DNA of 64,000 bases. Source: Saccharospirillum sp. GTDB taxonomy: Bacteria; Pseudomonadota; Gammaproteobacteria; Pseudomonadales; Natronospirillaceae. Shown here in pieces: positions 8,168-16,100 of this stretch; the stretch's first letter is position 1; each line of letters starts with the position of its first letter. The position numbers and the translations under genes were made by a program. A model generated the notes under the pieces. It was given only the letters and a program-made list of their open reading frames with translations, searched no databases and had not been told where the DNA came from. The stretch covers positions 370,405 through 434,404 of the forward strand of contig JAIUML010000001.1 of assembly GCA_022565595.1 (NCBI GenBank), in the 5' to 3' direction.

Positions 8168-10000
8168 TTACCCCGAGTGCAGCAGTTGCTCCTCACTTTC
8201 CGTCTGATACTGCTTCCGGTAGAGCTGGTAATAGCGCCCTCTTTCCGCCAACAACGATTCGTGCGTGCCCTGCTCGACCAGTCTTCCGGCGTCGATCACC
8301 AGAATCATGTCTGCGGAACGGATCGTCGATAGCCGGTGCGCAATCACAAAGCTGATCCGACCGTCCAATACCGTCTGCAAGCTCTCCTGCAACCAGTGCT
8401 CGGTCTGGGTATCCACCGAAGAGGTGGCTTCGTCCATGACCAGTATCTGCGGGTTGCCGATAATCGCCCGCGCAAAGGAAATCAGCTGCTTCTGGCCGGT
8501 CGACAGGTTGTTGCCGCCCTCCTGAACCACGGTTTCGTAACCCTTCTCCATCTGCATGATGATGTCATGCACGTTCACGGCTTTGGCCGCTGCTTCGACC
8601 TGTTCGTCACTCGCATTGAGGTTTCCGTACCGGATGTTCGAACGGATCGTGCCACTAAACAGAAAAGGCGTCTGCAGCACAATGCCCAGGTTGGACTGCA
8701 GCCAGGCCAGTGACCGCTCCCGGTAATCCTGTCCATTGATCAGTATCTGGCCTTCGGTCGGCTCATAAAAACGGCACAACAGAGAGGCGATGGTGGACTT
8801 GCCGGACCCGGTGGCACCCACCAGAGCGACCGTCGCCCCGGCGGGCACCGTCAGATTGAAATCGCGCAATACGATCTCATCCGGCTTATAGCCAAAGGAC
8901 ACATCACGGAATTCGATTTCCTGAATCTCGTCGACACCGCCATCCACAGTCGTCGCGCCTTCAACCAATGCTCGGTCCATGCAGCGTTGGACGCTCTCGG
9001 AATCCACGATCTCCGGTTCAACCTCCAGCAAACCGATGACCCGCTCAACACAAGCCGTCGTCCGCTGCAACTCGGCCAGTTTTTCAGAGACTTCGAGCAT
9101 CGGGTCCATCAAGGCGCGAGCATAGGCCATAAAGGCCACCAGAGTGCCCAGAGTCAGGGTACCTGCCAGCACTGCAGTACCGCCAAGCCACAGCGCGGCA
9201 CCGGTCGCGATGCTGACGAAAACATTCACGAAAGGAAAAAACGCCGACGTCAGTAACAGGTTATGCATCGACTGCCGGTACATCTTTCCGGTGTCTTTCT
9301 GGAACTCGTTGAGGTTTTCGTCCTCCCGCACCAGCACTTTCGATGTCTGAACACCGGCAATGCTTTCGTTATAAACGGCGGTAATCCGGCTGTTGGTTTT
9401 CCGCAACCGACGGGAGCTGTCGAGAATGCGAATGTTGAACCACATCGCGACCCCTGCCAGAAACGGAAACAGAGCCAGCACCACCAGGCCCAATTGCCAA
9501 TCCAGATAGATCAGGATGCCGAAAATGGCAACCAGGTACGGCACACCCCAAAACAAGTCAAGTGTGCCCCAGGCCACCACATTGGCAATGCGCTGAGTGT
9601 CTGACGTAATGCGGGCCAGCAGCCAACCGACCGCATGGTTGTCGAAAAAGCGGAACGACAACCTTTGCAGATGCTCGAAGCTCTGTTTGCGCAAATCATA
9701 CATCAGCGCCGTCGACAGGCCGCCTGCCAGTCGAATGAACATCCAGATAAAGCCCACGAGCGCGAGCACCAGCCCACCGTACATCCAGGCATAGCGGATC
9801 AGATCCGCCTGGAGGCCATGGGCGACAATGTCATCGACCAGGGCTTTTGTCACCAGCGTAAAGCTGGCGTCGATTCCGGCCGTGATCAGCGCGGCGACCA
9901 GCAAAATGTGGAATACCCGCTTTTGTGGTCGGTACACCATGTAAAACAAGGTTTTCCATGCACCCCTTTTGCTCGGGGTGCTGTTTTGTTCCTGATTCAT
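8168..10000 (-). CDS. Heterodimeric ABC exporter subunit, canonical ATPase half (pair 1)
   Basis: A 610-residue half-transporter with an N-terminal six-helix domain and a C-terminal ATPase. It carries Walker A GATGSGKST, Walker B ILVMDEATSSVD with catalytic Glu524, and H-loop AHRLST. Its signature is LSTGQ, degenerate at the third position. This complements the neighbouring subunit at 10071, which has LSGGQ but lacks the glutamate. The ATG at 10000 (MNQEQNSTPSKRG) follows AAGGAAATACG. The preceding gene ends 70 bp away, so both genes probably share the transcript that begins in the leader at about 12.2 kb. It resembles the YheH/BmrD group; the substrate is unknown. Confidence 0.93.
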   Translation of the reverse strand: MNQEQNSTPSKRGAWKTLFYMVYRPQKRVFHILLVAALITAGIDASFTLVTKALVDDIVAHGLQADLIRYAWMYGGLVLALVGFIWMFIRLAGGLSTALMYDLRKQSFEHLQRLSFRFFDNHAVGWLLARITSDTQRIANVVAWGTLDLFWGVPYLVAIFGILIYLDWQLGLVVLALFPFLAGVAMWFNIRILDSSRRLRKTNSRITAVYNESIAGVQTSKVLVREDENLNEFQKDTGKMYRQSMHNLLLTSAFFPFVNVFVSIATGAALWLGGTAVLAGTLTLGTLVAFMAYARALMDPMLEVSEKLAELQRTTACVERVIGLLEVEPEIVDSESVQRCMDRALVEGATTVDGGVDEIQEIEFRDVSFGYKPDEIVLRDFNLTVPAGATVALVGATGSGKSTIASLLCRFYEPTEGQILINGQDYRERSLAWLQSNLGIVLQTPFLFSGTIRSNIRYGNLNASDEQVEAAAKAVNVHDIIMQMEKGYETVVQEGGNNLSTGQKQLISFARAIIGNPQILVMDEATSSVDTQTEHWLQESLQTVLDGRISFVIAHRLSTIRSADMILVIDAGRLVEQGTHESLLAERGRYYQLYRKQYQTESEEQLLHSG

Positions 10001-10070
10001 CGTATTTCCTTGTCAGTTTAATTAACTACCGTACGGCCTCTGTTTTTTGACCTTATACTCCGGTTCGCTA

Positions 10071-11927
10071 TCAGGTTGCGTTCAGCAATGAGCCCTCTTG
10101 CCGAGCGTCATCCGCATCGTCTTCGAACTGCGCCTTCTGACCGCTCTGAATACGCCAAAGCTGCCGGTAAAACCCTGGCCGGTCGTGCAATGCCTCATGA
10201 GTTCCCTGCTCGGTCAGTTGGCCGTTCTGCATCACAAATATCCGGTCGGCCTGACGACACACACTGATCCGGTGCGTAATAATCAACAGCGTTTGCTCGC
10301 CCGCTTTACGACTCAGCGCCTTCAGGATTTGCTGCTCCGTGTTGGCATCAACTGCACTGAGGGTGTCATCCAGCACCAGAACCGGAGAACCCCGCAGCAG
10401 GGTTCGCGACAAGGTCACCCGTTGCTTCTGGCCACCACTGAGGCTCACGCCCCGCTCGCCGATCACGGTGTCATACTTCTCCTGAAAGGCCTCGATCGTG
10501 TGGTGTACCGCTGCGTCTGTGGTCGAACGAACCATGTGGTCGTCGCTCGCACTGGGCCGACCGAACTTGATGTTATCGCGCAGGCTGCGGCTGAACAGGA
10601 AGGGCTCCTGCAGCAGCGTACCAATGCGACGCCGGACCGACTGACGCCGCACCGACGACAGCTCGTAGCCACCCACCCGGATCGAACCGGTGGTATAGTC
10701 ATGAAGGCGCATCAACAGTTGAATCAGCATGCTCTTGCCCGCGCCGGTCGGCCCCACAATCGCAATGGTTTCACCCGCCGCGATTTTGAAGCTGACGTCT
10801 TTCAACACCAGCCGATGCGGCTCGAAACCGAAGCTCACGCCTTCGAATGCGATGTCGCCGCGGACATCGTCCGGCAAGTCTCGCTCGGCATCCGACTGTG
10901 GCTCTTCTGGCGCATCCAGAATTTCCTGAATGCGGCCAATGGCGACCGTCGCTTTACCGGCTTCGCTCAACTGCTGGCCAAGCTGGCGGATCGGCCAGAT
11001 CAGCATGTTGGCGTATAGCGTAAAGGCAAAATAGGTGCCCACAGTGATGACGCCCCGCGACGCCAAATAGCCGCCGCCGATCAGGACAAAGCCACTCTGG
11101 ATCAGACACAACAAATCGGAAGACGCCCAGAAGTTGGACAGCATCCGGATGAGCTTCATGTTCAGATCCCGATACCGGGCATTCCCTTGTTCAAACTTCT
11201 CGCACTCGTACTCCTGCCGTGCGAAGGCGCGCACCACCCGGATCCCGGTGAGGTTTTCCTGAACGATGGTGGTCAGGTCTCCTTCGGCCTCATCCACCTC
11301 CTGAAACAGGCTTTTGATCCGACCGAAATACACCCAGGCATACACAAAGACCACCGGCAGCATGAACAGCGACACCGCCGCCATAACCGGGCTGGCCGCA
11401 AACATTAACGGCACCAGAATGCACACTAGAACAACGGTGCGCCCCATATCCATGACCTGCCTGGTCAAGAACTGGCGTAGCGTATCCATATCGGAAGTGC
11501 ACCGTTGAACGATATCGCCACTGTCCGCATTGTTCAGATACCCTTCGGTGAGCCGATGCAGGTGAGCAAAGAGCCGTTCACGCAGGTCCTTCAGGGTATC
11601 TTCACAGGCACGGGAAGCCAGGTAATCTTTCAGGTACATGAAGGCGCCGGCCAGCGCAGTCGTAACGACGATCGCCAAACCGGCCCACCACAGATGCTCA
11701 GACAGCGTTTCCGCGCCCCCGGCCCAATCGATGGCCCGGTTCAAAAAGCCGCCATCCGACTCTGGCGTATCGGTAATCACCCGATCGATAACGACCTTGC
11801 CGATGGTCGGCACCAGAAACATGAAGTAGGAGGCAATAGCGACCGCGACCACTGACCCCAGGTAGTGCCATCGTTTATTGCGAATAAGATCAACGAGTAT
11901 TCGATGATGATGCTTTGATGGATTCAC
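10071..11927 (-). CDS. Heterodimeric ABC exporter subunit, degenerate ATPase half (pair 1)
   Basis: A 618-residue half-transporter and the first gene after the leader. Walker A GPTGAGKSM, signature LSGGQKQRV and Walker B VLVLDDTLSAVD are visible. Asp521 stands where the catalytic glutamate should be, the same degenerate feature as in the YheI/BmrC type. I start at GTG 11927 (VNPSKHHHRIL) because AAAGGA lies 3 bp upstream. A TTG at 11945 would add six residues with no ribosome site. The terminator hairpin of the leader ends 46 bp before this start. Expression is therefore likely set by attenuation (see leader features). Confidence 0.92.
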   Translation of the reverse strand: MNPSKHHHRILVDLIRNKRWHYLGSVVAVAIASYFMFLVPTIGKVVIDRVITDTPESDGGFLNRAIDWAGGAETLSEHLWWAGLAIVVTTALAGAFMYLKDYLASRACEDTLKDLRERLFAHLHRLTEGYLNNADSGDIVQRCTSDMDTLRQFLTRQVMDMGRTVVLVCILVPLMFAASPVMAAVSLFMLPVVFVYAWVYFGRIKSLFQEVDEAEGDLTTIVQENLTGIRVVRAFARQEYECEKFEQGNARYRDLNMKLIRMLSNFWASSDLLCLIQSGFVLIGGGYLASRGVITVGTYFAFTLYANMLIWPIRQLGQQLSEAGKATVAIGRIQEILDAPEEPQSDAERDLPDDVRGDIAFEGVSFGFEPHRLVLKDVSFKIAAGETIAIVGPTGAGKSMLIQLLMRLHDYTTGSIRVGGYELSSVRRQSVRRRIGTLLQEPFLFSRSLRDNIKFGRPSASDDHMVRSTTDAAVHHTIEAFQEKYDTVIGERGVSLSGGQKQRVTLSRTLLRGSPVLVLDDTLSAVDANTEQQILKALSRKAGEQTLLIITHRISVCRQADRIFVMQNGQLTEQGTHEALHDRPGFYRQLWRIQSGQKAQFEDDADDARQEGSLLNAT

Positions 11928-11972
11928 GTGTCCTTTCCCTTGCAAACTTAAGATTGCGCGGGCCAGAAACGC

Positions 11973-12081
11973 AAAAAGCCCGCAGCGGGTGCGAGCTTTT
12001 TAAAGGATAAGAACAGTGTTCTTTGTGCCATAAAGCCCGCGGCTACCGACGGGCCCTATGAGGAATCAGAGGATGCCCGTC
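11973..12081 (-). terminator. Attenuator-like set of mutually exclusive hairpins
   Basis: Read on the minus strand, five segments can pair alternately. A is GACGGGC (12081-12075, overlapping the leader stop codon). B is GCCCGTC (12054-12048). C is GCGGGCTTT (12040-12032). D is AAAGCTCGC (11999-11991). The terminator stem itself joins 12001-11990 with 11984-11973, with one mismatch, a 5-nt loop and a U5 tract. A pairs with B over 7 bp. B pairs with C over 5 bp. C pairs with D over 9 bp including one G-U, which would break the terminator. A-B plus C-D gives read-through; B-C plus the D-containing terminator gives stop. The structure is by eye, without energy calculation. Confidence 0.6.
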
Positions 12082-12136
12082 AGCAATGACCAGACGCAGT
12101 GCCTGCGCCATGTGGTGTGAGGATGTAATGCTTCAT
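12080..12136 (-). CDS. Leader peptide of the ABC exporter operon
   Basis: An 18-codon ORF, MKHYILTPHGAGTASGHC. The ATG at 12136 follows a good GGAAGGA at about 7 bp. An in-frame ATG at 12169 would give 29 residues but has no clear ribosome site. The TGA at 12082-12080 lies inside the first arm (A) of the attenuator, so a ribosome at the stop codon would cover that arm. It shows no run of one amino acid such as would mark an amino-acid biosynthetic leader. A ribosome-stress sensing role like B. subtilis BmrB ahead of bmrCD fits better. Functional assignment is inference. Confidence 0.55.
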   Translation of the reverse strand: MKHYILTPHGAGTASGHC

Positions 12137-12192
12137 CGAACTATCCTTCCAGTTGAATTGCTGCGTCATAGACGTTCGTTACGGGCTTACTG

Positions 12193-12211
12193 ACGCACCA
12201 TACAGGTGCGT
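12193..12211 (-). other. 5' hairpin of the leader transcript
   Basis: ACGCACC and GGTGCGT form a perfect 7-bp stem with a 5-nt loop. It would lie within the first 25 nucleotides of a transcript from the promoter at 12222-12250. It may protect the 5' end or take part in folding of the leader. Confidence 0.4.
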
Positions 12212-12221
12212 AGCTCAAAGC

Positions 12222-12250
12222 ACTTTAGAGCGCTGTTTCTGAAATTGCAA
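12222..12250 (-). promoter_or_regulatory. Promoter for the leader and ABC exporter operon
   Basis: On the minus strand TTGCAA (12250-12245) and TAAAGT (12227-12222) are separated by exactly 17 bp. The start of transcription would be near 12215, before the leader ORF. It lies downstream of the small gene ending at 12284, so the exporter operon has its own start. Confidence 0.5.
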
Positions 12251-12283
12251 GTCCAAACACACATTTTTGGTTCCTGAAGACCA

Positions 12284-12457
12284 CTACAATTTCTCCAGTG
12301 CATAGTGTAGTTCGACCTTGTTCTTGACCTTGAGTTGTTGATAGGCGTGCTGCAAATCGATGTCACTTGCCTGGGTCGCTTGAAGGGACAGCGTGCCGCA
12401 GCACAGGGCGATGGATGTAGCCATGGTCAAATTACGGGGTGGTTGGACAACGCTCAT
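12284..12457 (-). CDS. Small secreted or periplasmic protein, 57 aa
   Basis: The ATG at 12457 is preceded by AGGAGT with a 5-bp spacer, a strong ribosome site. The N terminus has a basic then hydrophobic stretch (MATSIALCCGTLSLQ) ending in ATQAS, which looks like a signal peptide. The mature part is a short amphipathic, Lys/Leu-rich helix (HAYQQLKVKNKVELHYALEKL). I do not recognise the family. It lies between the FAD oxidase gene and the exporter leader, on the same strand as both. Confidence 0.5.
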   Translation of the reverse strand: MSVVQPPRNLTMATSIALCCGTLSLQATQASDIDLQHAYQQLKVKNKVELHYALEKL

Positions 12458-12570
12458 GTGGACTCCTGTTGTTTTTATGGAGTCCAGGTCACGCTAAAGC
12501 GAACCCACCAGGGTGGCTACCTCTGCAGATGCAGAGGGAGTGATCTATTCAGCCCAAGGCTACACAGCCC

Positions 12571-13953
12571 CTACTCAAAAATAACACCGGGATTGAGCAG
12601 GCCCAGCGGGTCCAGTGCTTTCTTGAGTTGTTTCATGATGGTGATCTCGGTGTCGCTGCGACTGAGCGACAAATAGGCCTTTTTATCCAGTCCAATGCCG
12701 TGTTCTGCTGAAATGGAACCATTGATACGCTGCAGTGGCGAGTAAACCAGCCTTTCTACAGCACGACGCTGAGCGTCGTCCATTGCATCACCAATATTGA
12801 TAAAGAGGTGCAGATTGCCATCGCCCAGATGACCGAAAACAATCAGTTTGGCCTGGGGCCATTGATGGGTCAGGCTGGTTTTGAGCTCCTCGACATAAGC
12901 CTCCATTGCTTTGATGGGCAAGCTGACATCGAAGCCGGCCGATGGGGCCATTTTTCGGGTCAATTGCTCTATATCATCGCGGATGGCCCACATCTTCGCT
13001 TGCTGGGCTTCTGAACTGGCAATGGCCGCATTGCTAATCAGGGCTTGCTCAAGGGCGGATTCCAGCGCCAGTTCAAAGGTGGCGCGTTCGGATTCGTGGT
13101 AGTTGGCCGCTTGCACCAGAACATAATAAGCCGAGTTGTTTTCCAGCGGCGGGGTGTGCGGGCTGTCCTGGCCGGCAATCAGATCCACATGGTCGCGCCA
13201 CATCACCTCAAAGGCGCTGAGTCGGCCACCCAGTTGCCGCTCCAACTGCCGCAACAAGGGTGGCAGATGGGCAAAAGTTTCGACCGCGACCCAGGCCGTG
13301 CTCAGGCTGTGGTGCAGCGGGCGCAGCTTCAGCGTCACACGGGTCACAATGCCCAGGCTGCCTTCGCTGCCGATGAACAGTTGTTTTAGATCGTAACCGG
13401 TGTTGTCTTTCATCAAGGGGCGCAGGCTGGATACCACCTGGCCATCGGCCATAACAGCCTCCAACCCGAGGACCTGTTCGCGCATCATTCCATAGCGCAG
13501 TACCTCATTCCCACCGGCGTTGGTGGAGACCATACCGCCAATGGTGCAGGATCCCCGCGCCCCCAAATCAACCGGAAAGTGCAAACCCTGCTCACGCGCA
13601 ACTTCATGAACTCGCTGCAAAGGCACACCCGCTTCGACGGTAATGGAGCGATTGTCCACATCAACCGGCTCCATCCCGGTCATACGTTCGAGTGAGAGGC
13701 CGATCTGGTTCGGCAAAGCCCGAACACCTGCAACAACACCGGTGCGCCCACCCATGGGAACAACAGAGACGCTTGCATCACGACACAAGGCCAGGGCTTG
13801 AACGACCTCTTCAGTGGAGGCAGGGCGAATAATAGCGGCAGCCTGGCTCGGGCTGTGATCGAACCAACTGACTGTACGCTGGTGAACATCGTCACCGGTT
13901 AGGACCTGGCTGGGGCCGAGTAAACCCCGAAGGGCATGGATCAGTTCGTTCAT
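12571..13953 (-). CDS. FAD-binding oxidase, D-2-hydroxyacid dehydrogenase (GlcD-like) type
   Basis: A 460-residue flavoprotein. The N-terminal half is a PCMH-type FAD domain: STEEVVQAL, VPMGGRTGVV, GARGSCTIGGMVSTNAGGNEVLRYG, GSEGSLGIVTRVTLKLRP. The C-terminal FAD-oxidase domain contains VFGHLGDGNLHLF and ends SISAEHGIGLDKKAYL near the C terminus, as in D-lactate, glycolate and D-2-hydroxyglutarate dehydrogenases. The ATG at 13953 (MNELIHALR) follows AGAAGG; the frame extends to 14097 but that part lacks homology. The actual hydroxyacid cannot be read from sequence. Two perfect inverted repeats, CCACC/GGTGG and CTCTGC/GCAGAG, lie in 12506-12537 past the stop. Confidence 0.9.
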   Translation of the reverse strand: MNELIHALRGLLGPSQVLTGDDVHQRTVSWFDHSPSQAAAIIRPASTEEVVQALALCRDASVSVVPMGGRTGVVAGVRALPNQIGLSLERMTGMEPVDVDNRSITVEAGVPLQRVHEVAREQGLHFPVDLGARGSCTIGGMVSTNAGGNEVLRYGMMREQVLGLEAVMADGQVVSSLRPLMKDNTGYDLKQLFIGSEGSLGIVTRVTLKLRPLHHSLSTAWVAVETFAHLPPLLRQLERQLGGRLSAFEVMWRDHVDLIAGQDSPHTPPLENNSAYYVLVQAANYHESERATFELALESALEQALISNAAIASSEAQQAKMWAIRDDIEQLTRKMAPSAGFDVSLPIKAMEAYVEELKTSLTHQWPQAKLIVFGHLGDGNLHLFINIGDAMDDAQRRAVERLVYSPLQRINGSISAEHGIGLDKKAYLSLSRSDTEITIMKQLKKALDPLGLLNPGVIFE

Positions 13954-14125
13954 CGGGAACCTTCTTGCCATTTGAAGCCATTGGTAACTGTACCGCCTCC
14001 CTGGGCACCCGGCAAGATGACCACCGGGTAATGCTGACAAACAGAATTGTTCACAATATGCTAATGCCCTGGACGCCAAGCTAATGGCAACCCTCACTGC
14101 TTCAACACTTGCGAGGCTCGGTTCA

Positions 14126-14602
14126 ATGATAGAGAGAGTTTTTCAGAGTAGCCGTTTTCTCGTACTGGTTGCGGTGTTTGCGACAGCCGTGTCAGCGATT
14201 CTGATGTATTTGACTTGCCTTAGCGTGCTTTATCATATTGTCCTGGATTTTTTTGGTGGACCACCGGCTACAGCTGATCAGGGAAAAGTGTTAGCCGTCA
14301 AGTTACTCAAGTTGCTGGATTTGCTGCTCATTGGTATTACCTTGCAAGTGATTGCTGTCAGCCTCTATCGACTCTTTATAACCCCTTTAAAAGTCAGTGA
14401 CAGCCTGTTCCTTAGCACACTGCACATTAAATCATTTCATGATCTGAAAATCACACTGGTGCAGGTTGCTGTCGTGATTTTGGTCATACTGTTTCTCGAG
14501 CATTCTGTTGAATCAGGCGCAACGTTGGAGACGCTCTACTACGGAGCCGCTATCGCCGTTGTGATCCTTGCATCAACCTTTGCCTGGCGGTCGATGAAAT
14601 AG
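14126..14602 (+). CDS. YqhA-like (UPF0114) small membrane protein
   Basis: A 158-residue protein with about four hydrophobic helices: FLVLVAVFATAVSAILMYL, LLDLLLIGITLQVIAVSLY, LVQVAVVILVILF, LYYGAAIAVVILASTFAW. The order (helix, LLxLLDLxLIG, ITPLKVSDS, central ITLVQ segment) resembles the UPF0114/YqhA family, which is of uncertain function. I start at the ATG at 14126 (MIERVFQSSRFL), after GAGG. An ATG at 14084 is in frame but adds 14 residues without homology. It diverges from the FAD oxidase gene. No regulatory link is visible. Confidence 0.7.
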   Translation: MIERVFQSSRFLVLVAVFATAVSAILMYLTCLSVLYHIVLDFFGGPPATADQGKVLAVKLLKLLDLLLIGITLQVIAVSLYRLFITPLKVSDSLFLSTLHIKSFHDLKITLVQVAVVILVILFLEHSVESGATLETLYYGAAIAVVILASTFAWRSMK

Positions 14603-14685
14603 TTGTTGTGAACACTTGACTGCCCAACATCAATTACAAGTCTGACAATCAATCCGGGGCAGCACCAATCGAAGTGCGTCAATGC

Positions 14686-15870
14686 TTACCGAAAATGCCG
14701 CAAAGCCAACGCAATAATCCCCTGCCCGGTCATATCTTCCGACCAGGGCCAGGCTTCAACAGTAGCCTGGCCAACTAGTTCAGGCACCAGGGCTTCTTCG
14801 ATGCCTTCGTGCACAGCGGCTTCCATCAGGTCGTATGCGCGGATGCCTGGGCCGGTGACGACGACTCGTTCAGGGCTCATCAGTGCCATGAGGTTGGCGA
14901 TGCCATAGCCCAGAACTCTTCCGGCCTGGGTAAACAGGCCGGTGAGGTAGGCATCGCCTTCGCGGGCTTTGGCGGTGAGTTTTTGCATCTGTTTTTCCGA
15001 GGGGTGGCGGCGGTCGGTGGCGGCGACTTCCATCACGGCGCTGGCGTCTCGGTAGAGGGCGTAGTCGGCGATGTAGGCTTCGATGCAGCCTCGTTTGCCG
15101 CAGGCGCATTGGGGGCCTTCGTGACTGTACTTGGTGTGGCCGAATTCGGCGGCGGCTCCGAAGTGGCCACTGTAGACGTCGCCATTAACGATCAGGCCGC
15201 CACCCACACCGTAACCGATCATGATAACGGCGAAGTTCTGGGTGTCGGCGTGTTGCGGCTGGCGTCGTATCTGGTAGGCGATGCAGTTGGCGTCGTTGGC
15301 CAGTTCCACCGGGCAACCAAAGTGCTCAGCCAGGGCGTCGGTCAGGTTGGCCTGGCGCAGGTTCAAGGCGGGGCTCCACACCACACGGCCCTGATGGGTA
15401 TCCACAAAGCCCTGCACGGCAATACCCAGGCTGACCAGGCGTTCACGATAGCCCGGGTGGGCGTCAATGAACTGATCGGCCTGGCGCACCAGTTCGGCAT
15501 TGAGGCTGTTTTCATCCAGAGATTGGGTTTTTACCTTGACCACGGATTCGGCAACGATGTGCCCTTTCAAATCCCCCAGCATTAACCGCACTTCGTTAAT
15601 GGAGAGCTTCAGGCCCAGTACGCAACCACGGTCCGGGTTGAGGTCAATCAGCACTCGCGGTCGGCCACGCCCCTGTCTTGCTTCCGGGCTTTCACGAGTG
15701 AGTATTACCCCTTCTTCGGCCAGTTCGGCGGTTATGGCGGTAACGGTGGCCGGGCTCAACTGGGTCAGGCGCCCCAACTCGACCCTGGCGATGGGCCCAT
15801 AGACTCGCAGAGCCGTAATCAAGTCGGCTCTGTTGGCGGCTCTAATTTGTTCGGTATCGCTCTTTTTCAT
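14686..15870 (-). CDS. ROK-family transcriptional regulator, probable xylose/xylo-oligosaccharide repressor
   Basis: A 394-residue DNA-binding ROK protein. An N-terminal winged helix (ARVELGRLTQLSPATVTAITAEL, about residues 28-50) precedes a sugar-kinase-like domain with LGLKLSINEV and the zinc motif CACGKRGCIEAY. It is transcribed away from the sugar ABC operon at 16101 and the gap holds paired repeats. Members such as B. subtilis XylR repress xylose genes until xylose binds. The genes around it and the shared motif upstream of xylBA support that role. It is not a true kinase, since ROK kinases lack the N-terminal helix-turn-helix. Confidence 0.88.
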   Translation of the reverse strand: MKKSDTEQIRAANRADLITALRVYGPIARVELGRLTQLSPATVTAITAELAEEGVILTRESPEARQGRGRPRVLIDLNPDRGCVLGLKLSINEVRLMLGDLKGHIVAESVVKVKTQSLDENSLNAELVRQADQFIDAHPGYRERLVSLGIAVQGFVDTHQGRVVWSPALNLRQANLTDALAEHFGCPVELANDANCIAYQIRRQPQHADTQNFAVIMIGYGVGGGLIVNGDVYSGHFGAAAEFGHTKYSHEGPQCACGKRGCIEAYIADYALYRDASAVMEVAATDRRHPSEKQMQKLTAKAREGDAYLTGLFTQAGRVLGYGIANLMALMSPERVVVTGPGIRAYDLMEAAVHEGIEEALVPELVGQATVEAWPWSEDMTGQGIIALALRHFR

Positions 15871-15953
15871 TCGGCGGAGAGTCCTGGCTGGCGTTAGGGC
15901 ATGGTGTCAGGTCCATAGTGCGTGAGGCATGAACTTCTGAACAGTTTAGAACG

Positions 15954-16019
15954 ATGATTTATTTAAGTCGACTCTCGAATTTATTTTGACAGTCGCGTCT
16001 CTATATGATTTATTTAGTT
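15954..16019 (+). promoter_or_regulatory. Promoter and paired repeats before the sugar ABC operon
   Basis: ATGATTTATTTA occurs at 15954-15965 and 16005-16016, 51 bp apart. Between them lies TTGACA at 15986-15991. A 17-bp spacer leads to TTTATT at 16009-16014, so the second repeat covers the -10. On the minus strand these sites read CGACTTAAATAAATCAT and AAACTAAATAAATCAT, akin to the sites before xylB. A repressor spanning both could loop the promoter. It is a likely target of the divergent ROK regulator. Confidence 0.55.
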
Positions 16020-16100
16020 TGAGACATGAATTTAAAGAACCCTGATCTGTTCAGGGCAAAAAGCAGCATCACAAAACAATCACAACAAGAGGAAGGCCCC

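Noticed and set aside
12011..12021. GAACAGTGTTC dyad resembling a LexA box
   Set aside because: Gammaproteobacterial LexA sites are CTG-N10-CAG. This dyad lies within the leader transcript and has a 3-bp centre.
12506..12537. Two inverted repeats after the FAD oxidase considered as a terminator
   Set aside because: Stems of 5-6 bp with no U-tract; termination is not supported. They may be binding sites.
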